From contig JAMWFC010000082.1 in NCBI GenBank assembly GCA_027475525.1, positions 3,350,115 through 3,414,114 on the forward strand: a DNA stretch of 64,000 nt, given 5' to 3'. A program made the position numbers and the translations under genes. The notes beneath the pieces are model-generated. The model ran no database searches, had not been told where the DNA came from, and saw only the letters and a list, made by a program, of their open reading frames with translations. The stretch comes from Macrolepiota albuminosa (taxonomy: Eukaryota > Basidiomycota > Agaricomycetes > Agaricales > Agaricaceae). Shown piece by piece: positions 12,235-23,655 of this stretch (its first letter is position 1; every line of letters starts with the position of its first letter).

Positions 12235-12262
12235 TACCCCCCAATGAGACCGAATACTCGGT
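12235..12262 (-). promoter_or_regulatory. Gypsy-1 polypurine tract and a 16-bp palindrome
   Basis: On the minus strand GGGGGGTA immediately precedes the 3' LTR (12235-12242), the expected place for the plus-strand primer. Next to it, 12247-12262 is a perfect inverted repeat, GACCGA-ATAC-TCGGTC. The role of the palindrome is unknown. Confidence 0.6.
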
Positions 12263-12538
12263 CTTAGGAAGGGAGGTGGGGTAAGATAAAGGATGCACGA
12301 TAGTGCAAGCAATAGATGAATACACGTGTATCGCATTGCTGCAAGGCGTTAGTATTGATTCGCAGTGTAGATGTATATGCTGGACACAATAGGAAACAGT
12401 CCTTATCAGACAAGGACGCATGTTGCGCCAGCAGTGGGTAGAATATGTTTATATATAAACACTTCAAAGTACAAGAAACAAAAAAGAATGACCCCTCCTC
12501 TGGGTCCGCTGTATATACACATGACTCTAGAGTGCGTA

Positions 12539-13577
12539 TCAGCTGGAATGGTTCAAGTGAAATACTCGGAGGTACCTACACACAAAAAATGGGTCCAAGG
12601 CCCCCTCTGACATTGCCCCCACACCTGCGCCCATCTCCGTCACCATTGACTCCTCCTCCAGTGCAACGTTAATTGTGGGAGGGGGAGGTGCCAATTCTGT
12701 CCTCAGTGGGGTGATAGGCCCCTCGACTACAGGCGTGTCTACCACCATAGAATTAGTTAGTGCGACATGAATCGCTGAAACATCGGTGGGTAGCGTACCA
12801 TGCGCCGCCGTGTGTGGTATGAGATTGACCCGGCTTGGGTCTACGTCAGCTGCAGGCATGTCCTGCACTGCTGGGCGCTTTAGAAGGTGGACCTGGTTCG
12901 GGTCCATACCAATGAGGTAGTAGAGGCCATTGGCCTTGGGGTTCTTGGGGAGACGACTTTCTTTGTTGTGCTTGAACATAAGACAATAATGATCATCTTT
13001 GGTCATCTTCCGCCATCCATCCCACTGTGGGATTGCAGGGGGGGTGCCATATTTGTCCAAGCGCTCCATGCGCTCATCGTCAATTTGTCAAAAGATGTCC
13101 ATAGACATTGTGGGTGCATGGAACTGCTGTTTCAGGAAGACCACGCCGTAGGTATATGCGTGGTCCACCCAGTTGGCAGGTATCCAATTGTGTAATAAGA
13201 CACATAGCGCGTCGTTGTCCAAGAAGTTCCATGCAAAATTGTCGGGGATGTGCACAGGATGGAGTTCCAGCTGGGGCCCTCATTGGGGCTCGAACGGCTG
13301 GTCTGGGAACATATCATTGTAGGAGGCGATAGCCTCATGGTACAAACCTGGGCAGGCCATGATGAAAGTCATGCGCCGCACAATCATGGGCTTGGCTGTG
13401 CTATTAGTGCAAAGAGCTCGATATAAGGCAAACCCAAAGAGGGTTCGCCAGTGCATGCGGTAGGCATGATCTACTGCAATGCCTTGATAGGTGTTCTCCA
13501 AACCGGGACGACCAAAGATCAGCGCGTACTGTGCAAGCTGATCCAGGTCGAACAGTGTGGCGGGGTTTTGAGCACGC
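12539..13577 (-). pseudogene. Gypsy-1 ORF3, C-terminal part
   Basis: Minus-strand coding region continuing ORF3 (14535-16528) beyond the solo LTR at 13578-14514. It contains blocks such as DHAYRMHWRTLFGFALYR, then a conserved-looking stretch with RLDKYGTPPAIPQWDGWRK near 13010-13060, and a Pro-rich tail. Stops and a frame change near 13080-13285 break it. I know no domain name for it, but similar hypothetical proteins are, to my recollection, frequent in Agaricomycete repeats. It ends about 300 bp before the 3' LTR, so it belongs to the retroelement and not to the host. Confidence 0.6.
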
Positions 13578-14514
13578 TGATGATGCCCAAAGTTTGGTCA
13601 GTAACAAATATAACTATAGTGTTACCGTACCAATTGCTTGCGTTGGGCACGCTATAAGTGATTTGAGGAGTCCCAGGCAGGTCCCAGAGAACGCGCCTAT
13701 GAAAAAGAGGAAAAAGTCGGTAAGAGAGTCGGCAAGTGTAAAGCGCTAAGGTACAGCGCCTATGAAGAAGCAGTAAGTGAACACGGTAAGGGGAGCGGCA
13801 AAGAACACGGTAAGCTTAGCAAAGTCTAAGCGTCAATAATGCCTGCCGTAGTTGCAAGGCGCAAGTGTGTCAAGTGTGGGCGAGAGTCTGCAACTGCCGA
13901 CGAGTTCGATGTTGCCAACCGTAAATGAGATCTTGAGCGTAAGGGAGACTGAAGAAGTGGGAGCAGGAAACTCTGGTCTATTGTTCTGTTGTGGGTATGT
14001 ACAAGTCGGTAAGTGTTTTTATACTACAATGAGTTCACCGTTGCCAGTGACTAATGACGCCAAGGTGCGGTAAACTAGAAAATTTTATAGGGGTAGCTCC
14101 AACGGTTTCAGATCCCTACTGTCCATTCAAGACCCTTAGCAGCGCCAGGCGGCAGATCGCGGTGCTAAACCATCAATCCATCACCCTTCTGTCTGTCCAA
14201 AAGGCTAAGTGATGTCAGGCGCCAAATCAAGGTGCTAAGTGATGTCGGACGCCAAGGTCAAACGCCAAGCTGTCTGTCAGTTGTTGATAGATCATCAGGC
14301 TTCTTCCTAAGCGCTGTTGTCAGTAACTGATGCCATCTGTCAGTTGTCATTCTTGCTGCCGTCGGTGCTATCACTGATTGGATCTGCTTCTTGCTGTGCG
14401 CGGCCGTCAAATATTGCCAAAATTGGATAATTAGCGTGCGCTAAGGTATCCCGAGTCGGTGCCATGTTGCCGTTGCCTGCCGTTGATGCGCTGATCCTGT
14501 ATGGGGTCCTATCA
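13578..14514 (-). mobile_element. solo LTR of the Gypsy-2 family, minus orientation
   Basis: A 937-bp copy of the Gypsy-2 LTR, reversed (TGATGATGCCC...GTCCTATCA). The flanks are ACGC (13574-13577) and ATGC (14515-14518), a 4-bp duplication with one CpG transition. It splits Gypsy-1 ORF3. Together with 24925-25934 it looks like a long terminal inverted repeat pair, but each has its own duplication. Confidence 0.75.
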
Positions 14515-14534
14515 ATGCATTTTGCACAGCGCGG

Positions 14535-16528
14535 TCAAGCAATCTTCTTGTGTGTGCAGATAGCGCCCCGGAATGTGTCGGCGCTCGACGAGCGCAAGGT
14601 CATCAGCCCCCTGGATTGATCTTCTTGTGTGTGCAGATAGCGCCCCGGAATGTGTCGGCGCTCGACGAGCGCAAGGTCATCAGCCCCCTGGATTGGGCTG
14701 ACGAGGTTCTGGTATCGAGGGTCCTTTATCAGGAGCATCATTGTTTGGTCATGAAGTGACTTGTCGGTTTGCTGAGTGAACATCTGAAGCTCCGTGATGA
14801 GGAGGTAGGCGGCAATTTGTTCACGACAGGGAGCGTGCTTGTACAAAAAGTATTTGTAGAGCCAATCTAGCTCTAATGGAGTGCAGGGGAGGCTGCGAGG
14901 AGAGTACTTGTAGATAACGCTGGCAGGAATGCCAGCACGGTGCCCAGAAGAAAACTCATACGCCGCTGCCTGATTGGCCTTGGCTCTCAACAGCACGGTA
15001 TTCGAATGATACAAATAATATGTGCAGTGGCTGAGTGCTCCTCTGAAGCACGAGTTTGTGCGCTCAATATCGAGCAGTCCCCACACCTTCACCCCCAATC
15101 CATCGGGGATTCTCCCCAAGAACTCATCTTTGGCCCTCTGCTTGAGGGCATGCAGCTCCTTGGCATGGATCGCCTTCTTTTTCGCAATGTGCTTATTGCG
15201 CAATACTCTCTGGAATGCCGATTCCCCTTCCTCTGCCTCCTCCTCCTGCTCTGAGCTCGACTCTCCATATTTGCTCTCGTCAAATAAGAAGGCCACAGGT
15301 GCTTTGCCTTTGCCTTTTCCAGGCATAGGACGATTCCTTGAGGTTGCCACCAGACCGTCATATTGCTCCGGAGAGCAAGGGTCAGTGGTCAAGACGACCA
15401 CGGGAAAGTGTGCCTGCAGAGCGGGCACGGTAACAGGTAAAAAAACAACATCGAGACCTTCCCGGCTTGTGCAGGAATGCCCGCCGGGAACTCAATCACC
15501 TCCAGTTTGGAGGCATTGAGAGGAGGCTTACGGCCTTGACATTGGCGTGCAGACCCCGACTTGGCCGGGGCGGGGGGTTTGAATGGTGGCTGAGCCACTG
15601 GAGGGGCAGGCGCATTTTGTGCCAGAGTTCTCCCTCCAGGCTCAGCGCAAGAGACAACAGTAACGGACGCTCTTGGCACCCTAGGTGGGGCCCAAGACGA
15701 TGCGGTTTCCCGCTGACCCAAGGACAGACCTGCCAAGGGTTCACTGACCGCAGTCAGCGACTCTGACAAGGCCTGAGGACCCGGATTGGGTAACCATGAC
15801 GATGAAGCAATGGGCTGAGCAGGCTGCTCACGGCGTGCAACTTGCGCTTCCGACGGCATCCTTGCTCATGGAGGTTTGAACGGTCAACTGGGCTGATACT
15901 TAGCCCTCTTGACCTCGGCGGTCGGTTCCTCAAATGTCGAAACTTTGTGCTTAGACACGCGTTTGATCTGTTCTAGTGCTGCAATGCGCTGCCTCCTCAT
16001 CAGCTCGATCTGGTCAAGCAATCCCTCCATCACCATCATGGCCAGACTGTCCTGCAGGAAGGACGCAGTTGCAGGGACTGGCTGTCCCGCTGCTTCCAAT
16101 CTGTCTAGCAGCACGTCTGGCACTGCTAATCTCTGCGCTTGTGGTGCAGGCTCCTCATACAATTCTGCCGCAGGCTGATGAGCCCATGGCACTGATGGCG
16201 GCCCCGTCACCACACCCACATACATCGGATATGACGCAGACGAGCATGAGGACGGTTCCTGATAATAACGCTCCCAGCGCATGCTGTCCTCTGGGTGCCC
16301 ATAGCACCCTTCATCATCAACCTCCATCTCTTGCGAGTGGAGGGGTGTTTGATAAGGTAGCAGCTCCTCGCGGCCCAGATAGGCCACGCCCGCTGACTGC
16401 AACTGACTCGCCGCTGGATATGGCAGCTGCCTCTGGTATTGGGAAGATGTTTGTATATTTGGGGGTCTCCCCCCTCCACTAGAGCCCTGACGGCTCTGAT
16501 CACTCTTTTGCGGCCCCCAATAGGCCAT
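14535..16528 (-). pseudogene. Gypsy-1 ORF3, N-terminal and middle part
   Basis: It begins with ATG at 16528 (MAYWGPQKSD), 229 bp after the end of pol, in the same direction. The first 215 residues are Gln/Pro/Ser-rich and end in a helical segment (LLDQIELMRRQRIAALEQI). In-frame TGA codons near 15880 are followed by a Pro/Ala-rich part. A one-base frame change at a T run near 15440 leads into a Lys/Glu-rich helix (FQRVLRNKHIAKKKAIHAKE) and a folded-looking part with Cys and aromatic residues. A 77-bp duplication (14542-14695) breaks its end. It shows no reverse transcriptase, integrase or envelope motif; no signal peptide or membrane segment is convincing. Function unknown. Confidence 0.6.
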
Positions 16529-16756
16529 TTTACTCGACACGTAGACTACGTGTATTGGGACTGAGGAAAGAAAGAAAAAAAAAACAATCTCCCAACTCTG
16601 CCAGTGGTGTAAATAACCACAAACACATGCCACCCGGCCTCTCATCGGCGATCATAGTCACGTAAACAGTTACAATCACAGCCACAATTAGTAGCCACCC
16701 AGTTAGTTACCGGCTATCAAAGTGGACTTCATCCACATTCCACCACCACACGCATG

Positions 16757-17017
16757 TTATGCGCATTTTGCTAGCTGTTGAGGGCGTTTCACGCCCTGCA
16801 ACTCTAGATACCTGTCCATCGCTGCAAGGTCTTTGCAGTTCACTAGCGGTTCCCAGGTAGTATCACCTAAGCTCCACCTTACCTCGAATTCGAGGCTTCC
16901 TTTTGTCCACCGATGACCTATGAGGTCATCTACAAACCACTCCTGGTCATTGCCAGTTCCAAAGTCATATGGCTCCGGAGTTGCGTGATTAGGGAAGAGC
17001 ACATTGCTACTGGCCAT
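16757..17017 (-). pseudogene. Gypsy-1 chromodomain (C-terminus of pol)
   Basis: About 60 residues match a chromodomain: EWFVDDLIGHR, then FEVRWSLGDTTWEPL, then a C-terminal helix. Such domains at the end of chromovirus integrases bind modified histone tails and steer integration. It is in frame with the integrase but separated by one TGA at about 17024-17026, which a single C-to-T change in CGA would explain. Confidence 0.85.
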
Positions 17018-17023
17018 ATACGG

Positions 17024-18493
17024 TCACAATAGCGACACATGAAACTTGGGAACTATCCTGCACGCTTGCAGTGCATGGGGTAGTTCCAGCACGTAGTTAG
17101 ACGTGCTCAGCTCCGCTTCAAGGACCTTATATGGTCCAATCCACTTTGGACACAACTTACTTGCTCTGCCTTTTGGCAGGTTCAAGTTTTTTGTAGAAAG
17201 GTACACTAGGTTCCCTTTCTCAATGTCTGGCTCATCACGTCTGCGATTATTTGCATGTTTGGTCTGCCATACACGCAATTCTATAATTGCATCATGGGCA
17301 TCTGCCAAGTTCCCTAGTGCATTGCGCACAAACTGCTTTACTCCCACATGAATAGCTTTGTCCGTATGAAGTTTGTGAATCATGGATGGCATGTAGCCAT
17401 TGTTGAGTTCAAAGGGTGAGTACCCTGTGGTTTCTGATATGCTTGCGTTTATTGCGAATTCCACGAGTGGACATCTATCCACCCAGTCCTTCTGATCAGG
17501 ACGTACAAATGCTCGCAATATCTGGGCGATATTTCTATTTGCACGTTCAGTTTGACCATCCGTTTGCGGATGAAATGATGTTGACATGAGCAACTTTGCT
17601 TCTAGCAGTTTGTGCAGTTCCTTCCACCACTTGGAAGTGAATTTAGCATCTCGATCGCTTATGATTGAGCTTGGCAATCCATGGAGGTGCACTATCTCCT
17701 TGAGATAGATCCACAACAAGTCTGACGCTGTCATGGTGGTTCTCACCAGGATGAGATGGACCATACTGGTCATTCTACAGATCACTACCCACAGGTAGTT
17801 AAAACCCTTCAACTCAGGGAACGGACCTATAAAGTCCATCCCGATCGAATCCCAGGGTTTGACTGGTATGGGTAGCGAGTGAAGCTTTCCCAGTGGCTTC
17901 AAAGTCGAGACTTTTGACTGTTGACATAGCTCGCATGTTGAGCAAAATTGGCTCGTCTCTTTGGCCATTTGCGGCCACCAGTACCAGCGTCGCACATAGT
18001 CCAGCATTTTCTGAGTTCCAAAGTGGCCCACCACTCTATGGGCCTGGTCCAGGATAGTCGTAATTAACAACCTCTCCTGGGGAATGCAGATGACTTTGGA
18101 CCCTGTGGGTCTGATAAGGTAGATGAGCTGCTGCTCCACCTTGAAGCGTGGGTGCGCCTGGATATTGTTCAGAATCTCTAAGAAGAGATTATCATCTTTG
18201 TATCCATGCTGGATACATGTGCGGAATTGCGCATTGCCTAGGTCAGCCAGTGCAGGAATATGGTCCTGTGACTCCAGTGCTTGCTGGAGCATCATATCAG
18301 CACCTCTCGTAGGCACCTCTTGCCTCGTCTCTTCACGTGGCTGAGGGGCCTCATGTTCCAACAGCATCTGGGCTTCGATATTGCGAGTTTCTCGCTGTTC
18401 GTGCAGTTGCTTACTGCGACGTGTTTCCTGTGCTTGCATGGCGTGTAGCTTGACCCTATGTTCCTTTATTTCGTGGAACCAATGTAGGGGCAA
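17024..18493 (-). pseudogene. Gypsy-1 integrase
   Basis: About 490 residues in one frame. The zinc-binding HHCC part is clear (VVGHFGTQKMLDYV, then CSTCELC). The DDE core is complete: D in GMDFIGPF, D in SDRDAKFTS, E in TDGQTERANR. A basic C-terminal region leads to KFHVSLL, the usual junction with a chromodomain. An upstream in-frame TGA at about 18556 and a frame change near 18640 cut it off from RNase H. The integrase itself shows no missing catalytic residue. Confidence 0.92.
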
Positions 18494-18618
18494 ATCTTCG
18501 CCCTTGGGGTCAATACGTTTGTCTGCCTGGACATAGTCATGCGCGTCATGGACGTCATCTCAAGTATCACTCTTGAAATATCGTGACAGGCAATCCGCGA
18601 CTTTGTTCAATTCATCTT

Positions 18619-19167
18619 TTACATAGGTGATGTCAAACTCGACATGTAGTCAATCCAGCGATGTTGTCGTGGAGATAGGTGCACCTGAGTCTTGAAAAAC
18701 TCTAGTGCTTTGTGATCCGTAATAATATGGATCTTGTATCCCATCAGTTTATCCTCCCATTTTAGGAGGGCTTCCAGGATAGCGAGTGTTTCTAACTCGT
18801 GTACAGCATAATTCTGCTGGGCAGCAGTGAATTTATGGGACATAAATCCCGCTGGTCGGCAAGTTTGCCACATCTTGCCTTGGCCAAACATGGCCCCAAC
18901 CCCAGTCTTTGATGCATCGCATATGAGCCAGATGGGCTCGTCGATACATGGATCAATTGGCCGGATGACTGGCATCTTCGTGCATATGCACTTAATCATC
19001 TCAAAGCACCACTGATGCAGCGGTCTCCAGTGAAAAGGGGACCCATTTTGGGTCATGGCCATTAGTGGCCCTGTATAGGCTGTGATGTCTGGCAAGAAGT
19101 TGCCAATATAGTTGACAAGTCCAACAAACCGTTGGATATCATTATATGTGCATGGAGTACACCACTC
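18619..19167 (-). pseudogene. Gypsy-1 RNase H and connection region
   Basis: RNase H motifs appear in order: CDASKTGVG (first Asp), HELETLAILEAL (Glu), ITDHKALEFF (Asp). This domain degrades the RNA of RNA:DNA hybrids during reverse transcription. It follows RT after an in-frame TGA at 19168-19170 (CGA expected) and continues through FVGLVNYIGNFLPDI, the typical RT thumb-connection block. Confidence 0.9.
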
Positions 19168-20794
19168 TCAAATTCGATCGAGCTTATCCGTGTCCGGATG
19201 AATACCCTTCTTGTCAATGACATGACCAAGACAGTCAATACTAGTTGCATACAACTCGCACTTCTTCCATTTGAGATAGAGGCTGGCCTTCCATAGTCGT
19301 TCAAATACAACTCGTAGGTGCTGCTCATGCTCCTCAATGGAGTCAGAAAAGATGAATATATTGTCTAGATAGACGTGCATAAACTTTCCGATTACATCTC
19401 GGAAGATTGAGGTCATTAACCTCTGAAATGTTGCTGGTGCATTACAATCACCAATCTGCATGATGTTACTCATGAACGTCCCCATCAGGGACAAAAACAG
19501 CGTCTTTGGTATATCCTCTTCGCGTATGCGAACCTGTTCATACACGTCTGTGAGGTCGATTTTCGACCTATACTTTGCTGCCGTGACATCTTCTCGTATT
19601 ACTTCCTGATCTGGAAGAGGCGTCACATCCTTGACTGTATTATCATTGCGCTGTCGCGCATGACATCTTCTCGTATTACTTCCTGATCTGGAAGAGGCGT
19701 CACATCCTTGACTGTATTATCATTGCGCTGTCGCGCATCCAATGCAGTTCTTAACGTCCCATCCTTTTTGGGAATACAAAGTAATGGTGCAGCTTGCACC
19801 GCTGGTTGTGGTTCCCACCACTTTGCGTTTATGTATCTATTCGTCTTTTCACGAAGTTGATCCTGTAGTGCTCGCAGACAGCGAGACAGATGATACTTGT
19901 ACTGCTTAGTATTGTCAATGAGGTTAATCTCATGGTTAACCTCCTGCCACGGAGAAAGCTCTTCCTTCGTTCCATTGACAATATCTGCAAACTCTTGTTG
20001 CCATTGCTGGCACAATTGAGGAATATCTTCCTTGGTAAGGCTCACAGCCTTACCTTTCCCTTTTACTATGCGTGCTACACGCAGCTGAACCTTTGGTTCA
20101 AATCGCTCCCGTAAGGCACATACGTGCTCTTCTGTGAGATCTCCTGGGTTCAACCTTACAACGGGTTGTCTATCCACCACTCTCGTCGTACTTGATGATG
20201 ACTGCACACTTCTCACTTTCAACAAGAGCCCATCCAGTACGATATCCACTGTTTCGGATATCTCGTCCTCTCGTGCGTGACGGTATACTTTCCCCATCTG
20301 GGTCACCTGCACCCTTCCCATAGCCTGCGTCACCATTGACGCCACCAATTCGTTCCTCTCCCATGGCATACGTGGGTCATACGCCCATTGCACTCCTGGC
20401 TGAGGCACTGGTCGATCCATTAGCGACCTAGTGCTACCCACAGTTCCCATCGTACTGTATACCTTGTCCTTGACGAGATCCTCAACCTTCACTCCATTAG
20501 CGACCTAGTGCTACCCACAGTTCCCATCGTACTGTATACCTTGTCCTTGACGAGATCCTCAACCTTCACTTGAGAGCTAGTCGGCTGGCATTCCAGCGAC
20601 TCCACCACGTGTTTACTACGCTCATTCTTGCACTGTACAGCCTGCTTAGGCTCATCCGGGTGCTTCCTCTTCTTCAGAGTTCCTTGAAACTCTTCCTCAG
20701 ACATCAGTATAGCCGGCGAGTCTGCCAGCAGGCTTTTTGGTGGGACCTGTTTGTCCTCCACCTCCTGTACAGTTGCTCTCCTGCGACCATCTAG
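19168..20794 (-). pseudogene. Gypsy-1 reverse transcriptase with N-terminal linker
   Basis: The linker (about 19900-20790, Lys/Glu-rich) leads to KKDGTLRTALDARQRN and LPDQEVIREDV, then IDLTDVYEQVRI and DCNAPATFQRLM of the palm. The active-site box reads YLDN instead of YLDD: the codon at 19360-19362 is AAT, so the second Asp is Asn and polymerisation should be abolished. Two 77-bp duplications (19584-19737 and 20416-20569) break the frame exactly where the reading frame switches, so those two frameshifts are probably assembly artefacts. Confidence 0.9.
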
Positions 20795-21823
20795 TCAGTT
20801 GCGTTCATCACGCCGCTTTTCAGTTGCGCGATAGCGCCTCAACCAACTATCTGTGTCGCTTAATACAACTTTCTCCACCTTGACAGGCGTACCATTCACA
20901 ACGACCATGTCATTCACGAAATCCAGCGACACCTTGTTCTTATGCATGAATGGTGTACCGATGATCATATCGTAGCGATCAAAATTTGCTATATCCACAT
21001 ATTCTTTTGTCGACGTCCCTGACGTCTTTATTCTCACTTCCGCACCAAACTGCACCATGGCACGACTCCCTACAGTCCCCAGCTGGAGCATCAGCGGCTC
21101 CTCCAGTTCATGAACGCGAATTGTGTTGACATGAGCAAACTGGGGTGTAATGCCCGTAGTGGTACTCCCGGAGTCCCACAACGTCCATGCTGAATGTCCA
21201 TTGACATCAACATACGTGACCAGGCACTCCTTCTCCTTGGAAGTATAGCGCGGTCTCTGCAACTTATTAGTTGTCTTCTGCAGGGTTACGCGTCTCATTC
21301 GGACGCGCTGATCTCCATGGCACTCAGTCAGTGCAAACAAGTGTTCTTCCTCGTCATCATGAGCATAATAGTCGCTGTCGTAGACATCCACTGCGACGTA
21401 TTTGTCGCTATCAATCTGGACGCTCTCGGCGTCATCCACTTCTGACCCATCAGCCTCTGCTTGCGGCTCCTCCTCTGTTTTGTCGACGATCTCATCGTCC
21501 TCGTCGTCACTGACAACATTGCTCGGTGCCACAGCTGTATGGGCCGCTCGGATGTGTGCCTTAGGAGGGGCAGGACACTCCTTAGTGAAATGCCTGCTCC
21601 TGCCACAATTGTAGCATGCTGAGGGATCCCCGGCAGGCCTTCTCTGGGCCGCTCCTGGAACCCCAGCAGTTTTGCCCGCCATATGCGCTGCAGGTGCCAC
21701 CACTCCTCTTGGTGCTACTTGATTCTGACCCAAAAAGGGTTGACTATCCTTTGCTGGCAATTGTCCAGCAGGCAGGCTTTGATCGAGGCCGTTGGCCTCC
21801 AGGGATTGTTTTACAAACAACAA
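20795..21823 (-). pseudogene. Gypsy-1 gag C-terminus (CCHC knuckle) and aspartic protease
   Basis: A zinc knuckle CYNCGRSRHFTKEC (C-x2-C-x4-H-x4-C) is followed by an acidic spacer and then an aspartic protease with WDSGSTTTG as the catalytic DSG block and IIGTPFM as the second conserved block. One in-frame TGA at about 20806 separates it from the RT linker. It is fused in frame with pol, as in many chromoviruses. Confidence 0.9.
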
Positions 21824-22817
21824 ATCGCGGATTGTGATTGTTCTCCATCTCCGTCCGTTTGGCCAGGAAGGTTCCCACGTTCACTGCCTGATGGTTCACA
21901 GTTCCTCGGCGGGAACTCCGCTGCTCATAATGGTTCGCAGTCCGTGTCAACTGCTCATAACAGATGGCATACGCCAAGAACTCGGTCACAGTATTGACCT
22001 CCGGGGACAGATTGTCATTGCGTATCAACGCTCTTCTCATGTCTGCGGGTATTCCGTCCAGGAATGTCTCGTGAATAGTATATTTGTCTGGATAGACGGC
22101 CATATTCTGTGCATGACCCACCAGGTCATCATAAAAGGTCTGGACGCCAGTCTTAGCGTCATACACTGCCTTTCTAAAGGCATCACGAGCTTCCTGCATC
22201 GTAGCAGCGTTGACAAAACAATTGTACAGTCCTATCAGGACTTCTTTAAATGTCCAATGCGGTTTGTCGCGATTAATGTGGAGAACATGGCGATGGAACC
22301 AATTCCGAGCCTCTCTCTCCATAAATTTGTGTAGCACAAATATCCTTTCCTGGTCCATGTCGTCTCCACCATAGCAGCAAGCTGCAAGGTGGTAGCACAC
22401 GTCCATGGCCCAGTCCTCCGGCATACACACGTATGTGCTTACCATTGGATTTATGGGGACTTACCCCAGCAGGAAACTTAAATCTGACTCCAAGGGAGTC
22501 ATCCACCAGACGAGTGAGATGGTTGTGCATATAATCCATATGGATCCTGACCGCTTCATTCATTCCCGGCGTAGTTTCACGCAATTCATGAGGTGCGGGC
22601 ATTGAAAATGCCCAAGGACTGCGAAACAGGTGCTCATTGGCCGCTCTTTCCGGCTGTGGAGTGGGCGGTTGCCTCACTTGTTGCTCTGCTGGTACTCCAC
22701 CAGCTTGCCTGCCACTATCACAACAATTATTATCATCTCGATTGTTATTCTTGCGATCACGATCTCCACCATTGTTATTGCGACAACTTGGCTCTCTCCG
22801 TTCGTAGTGACCACTAC
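21744..22817 (-). pseudogene. Gypsy-1 gag capsid region
   Basis: Capsid-like helical region with FMEREARNWFHRHV and TFKEVLIGLYNCFV, typical of retrotransposon gag proteins, preceded by an Asn/Asp/Arg-rich segment (about 22700-22800). A frame change near 22440 splits it. The family-C solo LTR begins at 22818 and separates it from the N-terminal gag part. Confidence 0.8.
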
Positions 22818-23655
22818 TGTCACGACCCCTCCCCTCCGGAACCTCCTTGGGACATCCCCGGAGCCCCATCTGGGAACCCCTCTCATCGACCCCACAGCAC
22901 GCCCCGCCCCCACAGCTGCCGACGCTGCCATCACATGCATCAATGACTGCCATCAGCCAGCCCCCTGGGACCCCTACATCACGGACCCCGGGATCAACCG
23001 CCATCAGCAATTGGATCACACGATTCGCCTCCAGCCATCACACATTGCGCATCACAACTCCCTCTGCGCCAATTGGTCGCACGTCCCCACACGCGCGATC
23101 CCAGTATACAGTCCCTGCCCGCTACTCAATGACCTCCGGAACCCATCCCAGACACCCGGGGACCCCGAGACCCAGCCCCGTAGTACTTATAGTATAGCTC
23201 CCTCAATGACCTCCGGAACCCATCCCAGACACCCGGGGACCCCGAGACCCAGCCCCGTAGTACTTATAGTATAGCTCCCGTTGTAGTCGCTAGTCTTGAT
23301 ATTACTTTGGTTATTGCATGCCCTCTTGCTTGACTGGTACGCCTTGATTGGTATGCTTTGACTGGCACGCCTGAGTATTGCGTGCTCTAAGTTTGGTACA
23401 CACTTCGCGACTCTTAAGTTACTAACTCGGTCTCGTCATAGAACCTCCAGTTCACAACTCGACCCCCTTCCAACCCTCAGCTTCTCTCAACCTAAAACCC
23501 CCGGACTTAGTCCCCTCTCCCGGGATTACCCCTGTCCCCGTCTTGACCCCGGAGTCCTAGCCCCGGAGTTCCAGACACCCAAGTATTCGTAGGTCAAGTC
23601 CGCATTGTAAGGGCATTGCTTTCCCGGCAAGCCCCCGACTCAGCGGAACCTGACA
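22818..23655 (-). mobile_element. solo LTR, family C, copy 2 (reversed)
   Basis: TGTCACGACC...GGAACCTGACA, flanked by ACTAC on both sides (22813-22817 and 23656-23660). Reverse complement of the copy at 7693-8518. It lies in gag of Gypsy-1. A 77-bp duplication at 23125-23279 inflates its length. Confidence 0.92.

Noticed and set aside
15389..15480. A 46-bp intron in Gypsy-1 ORF3
   Set aside because: GT-AG borders exist, but a one-base slip at the T run restores a better protein through the supposed intron, and an intron in a sense retroelement gene would be lost.
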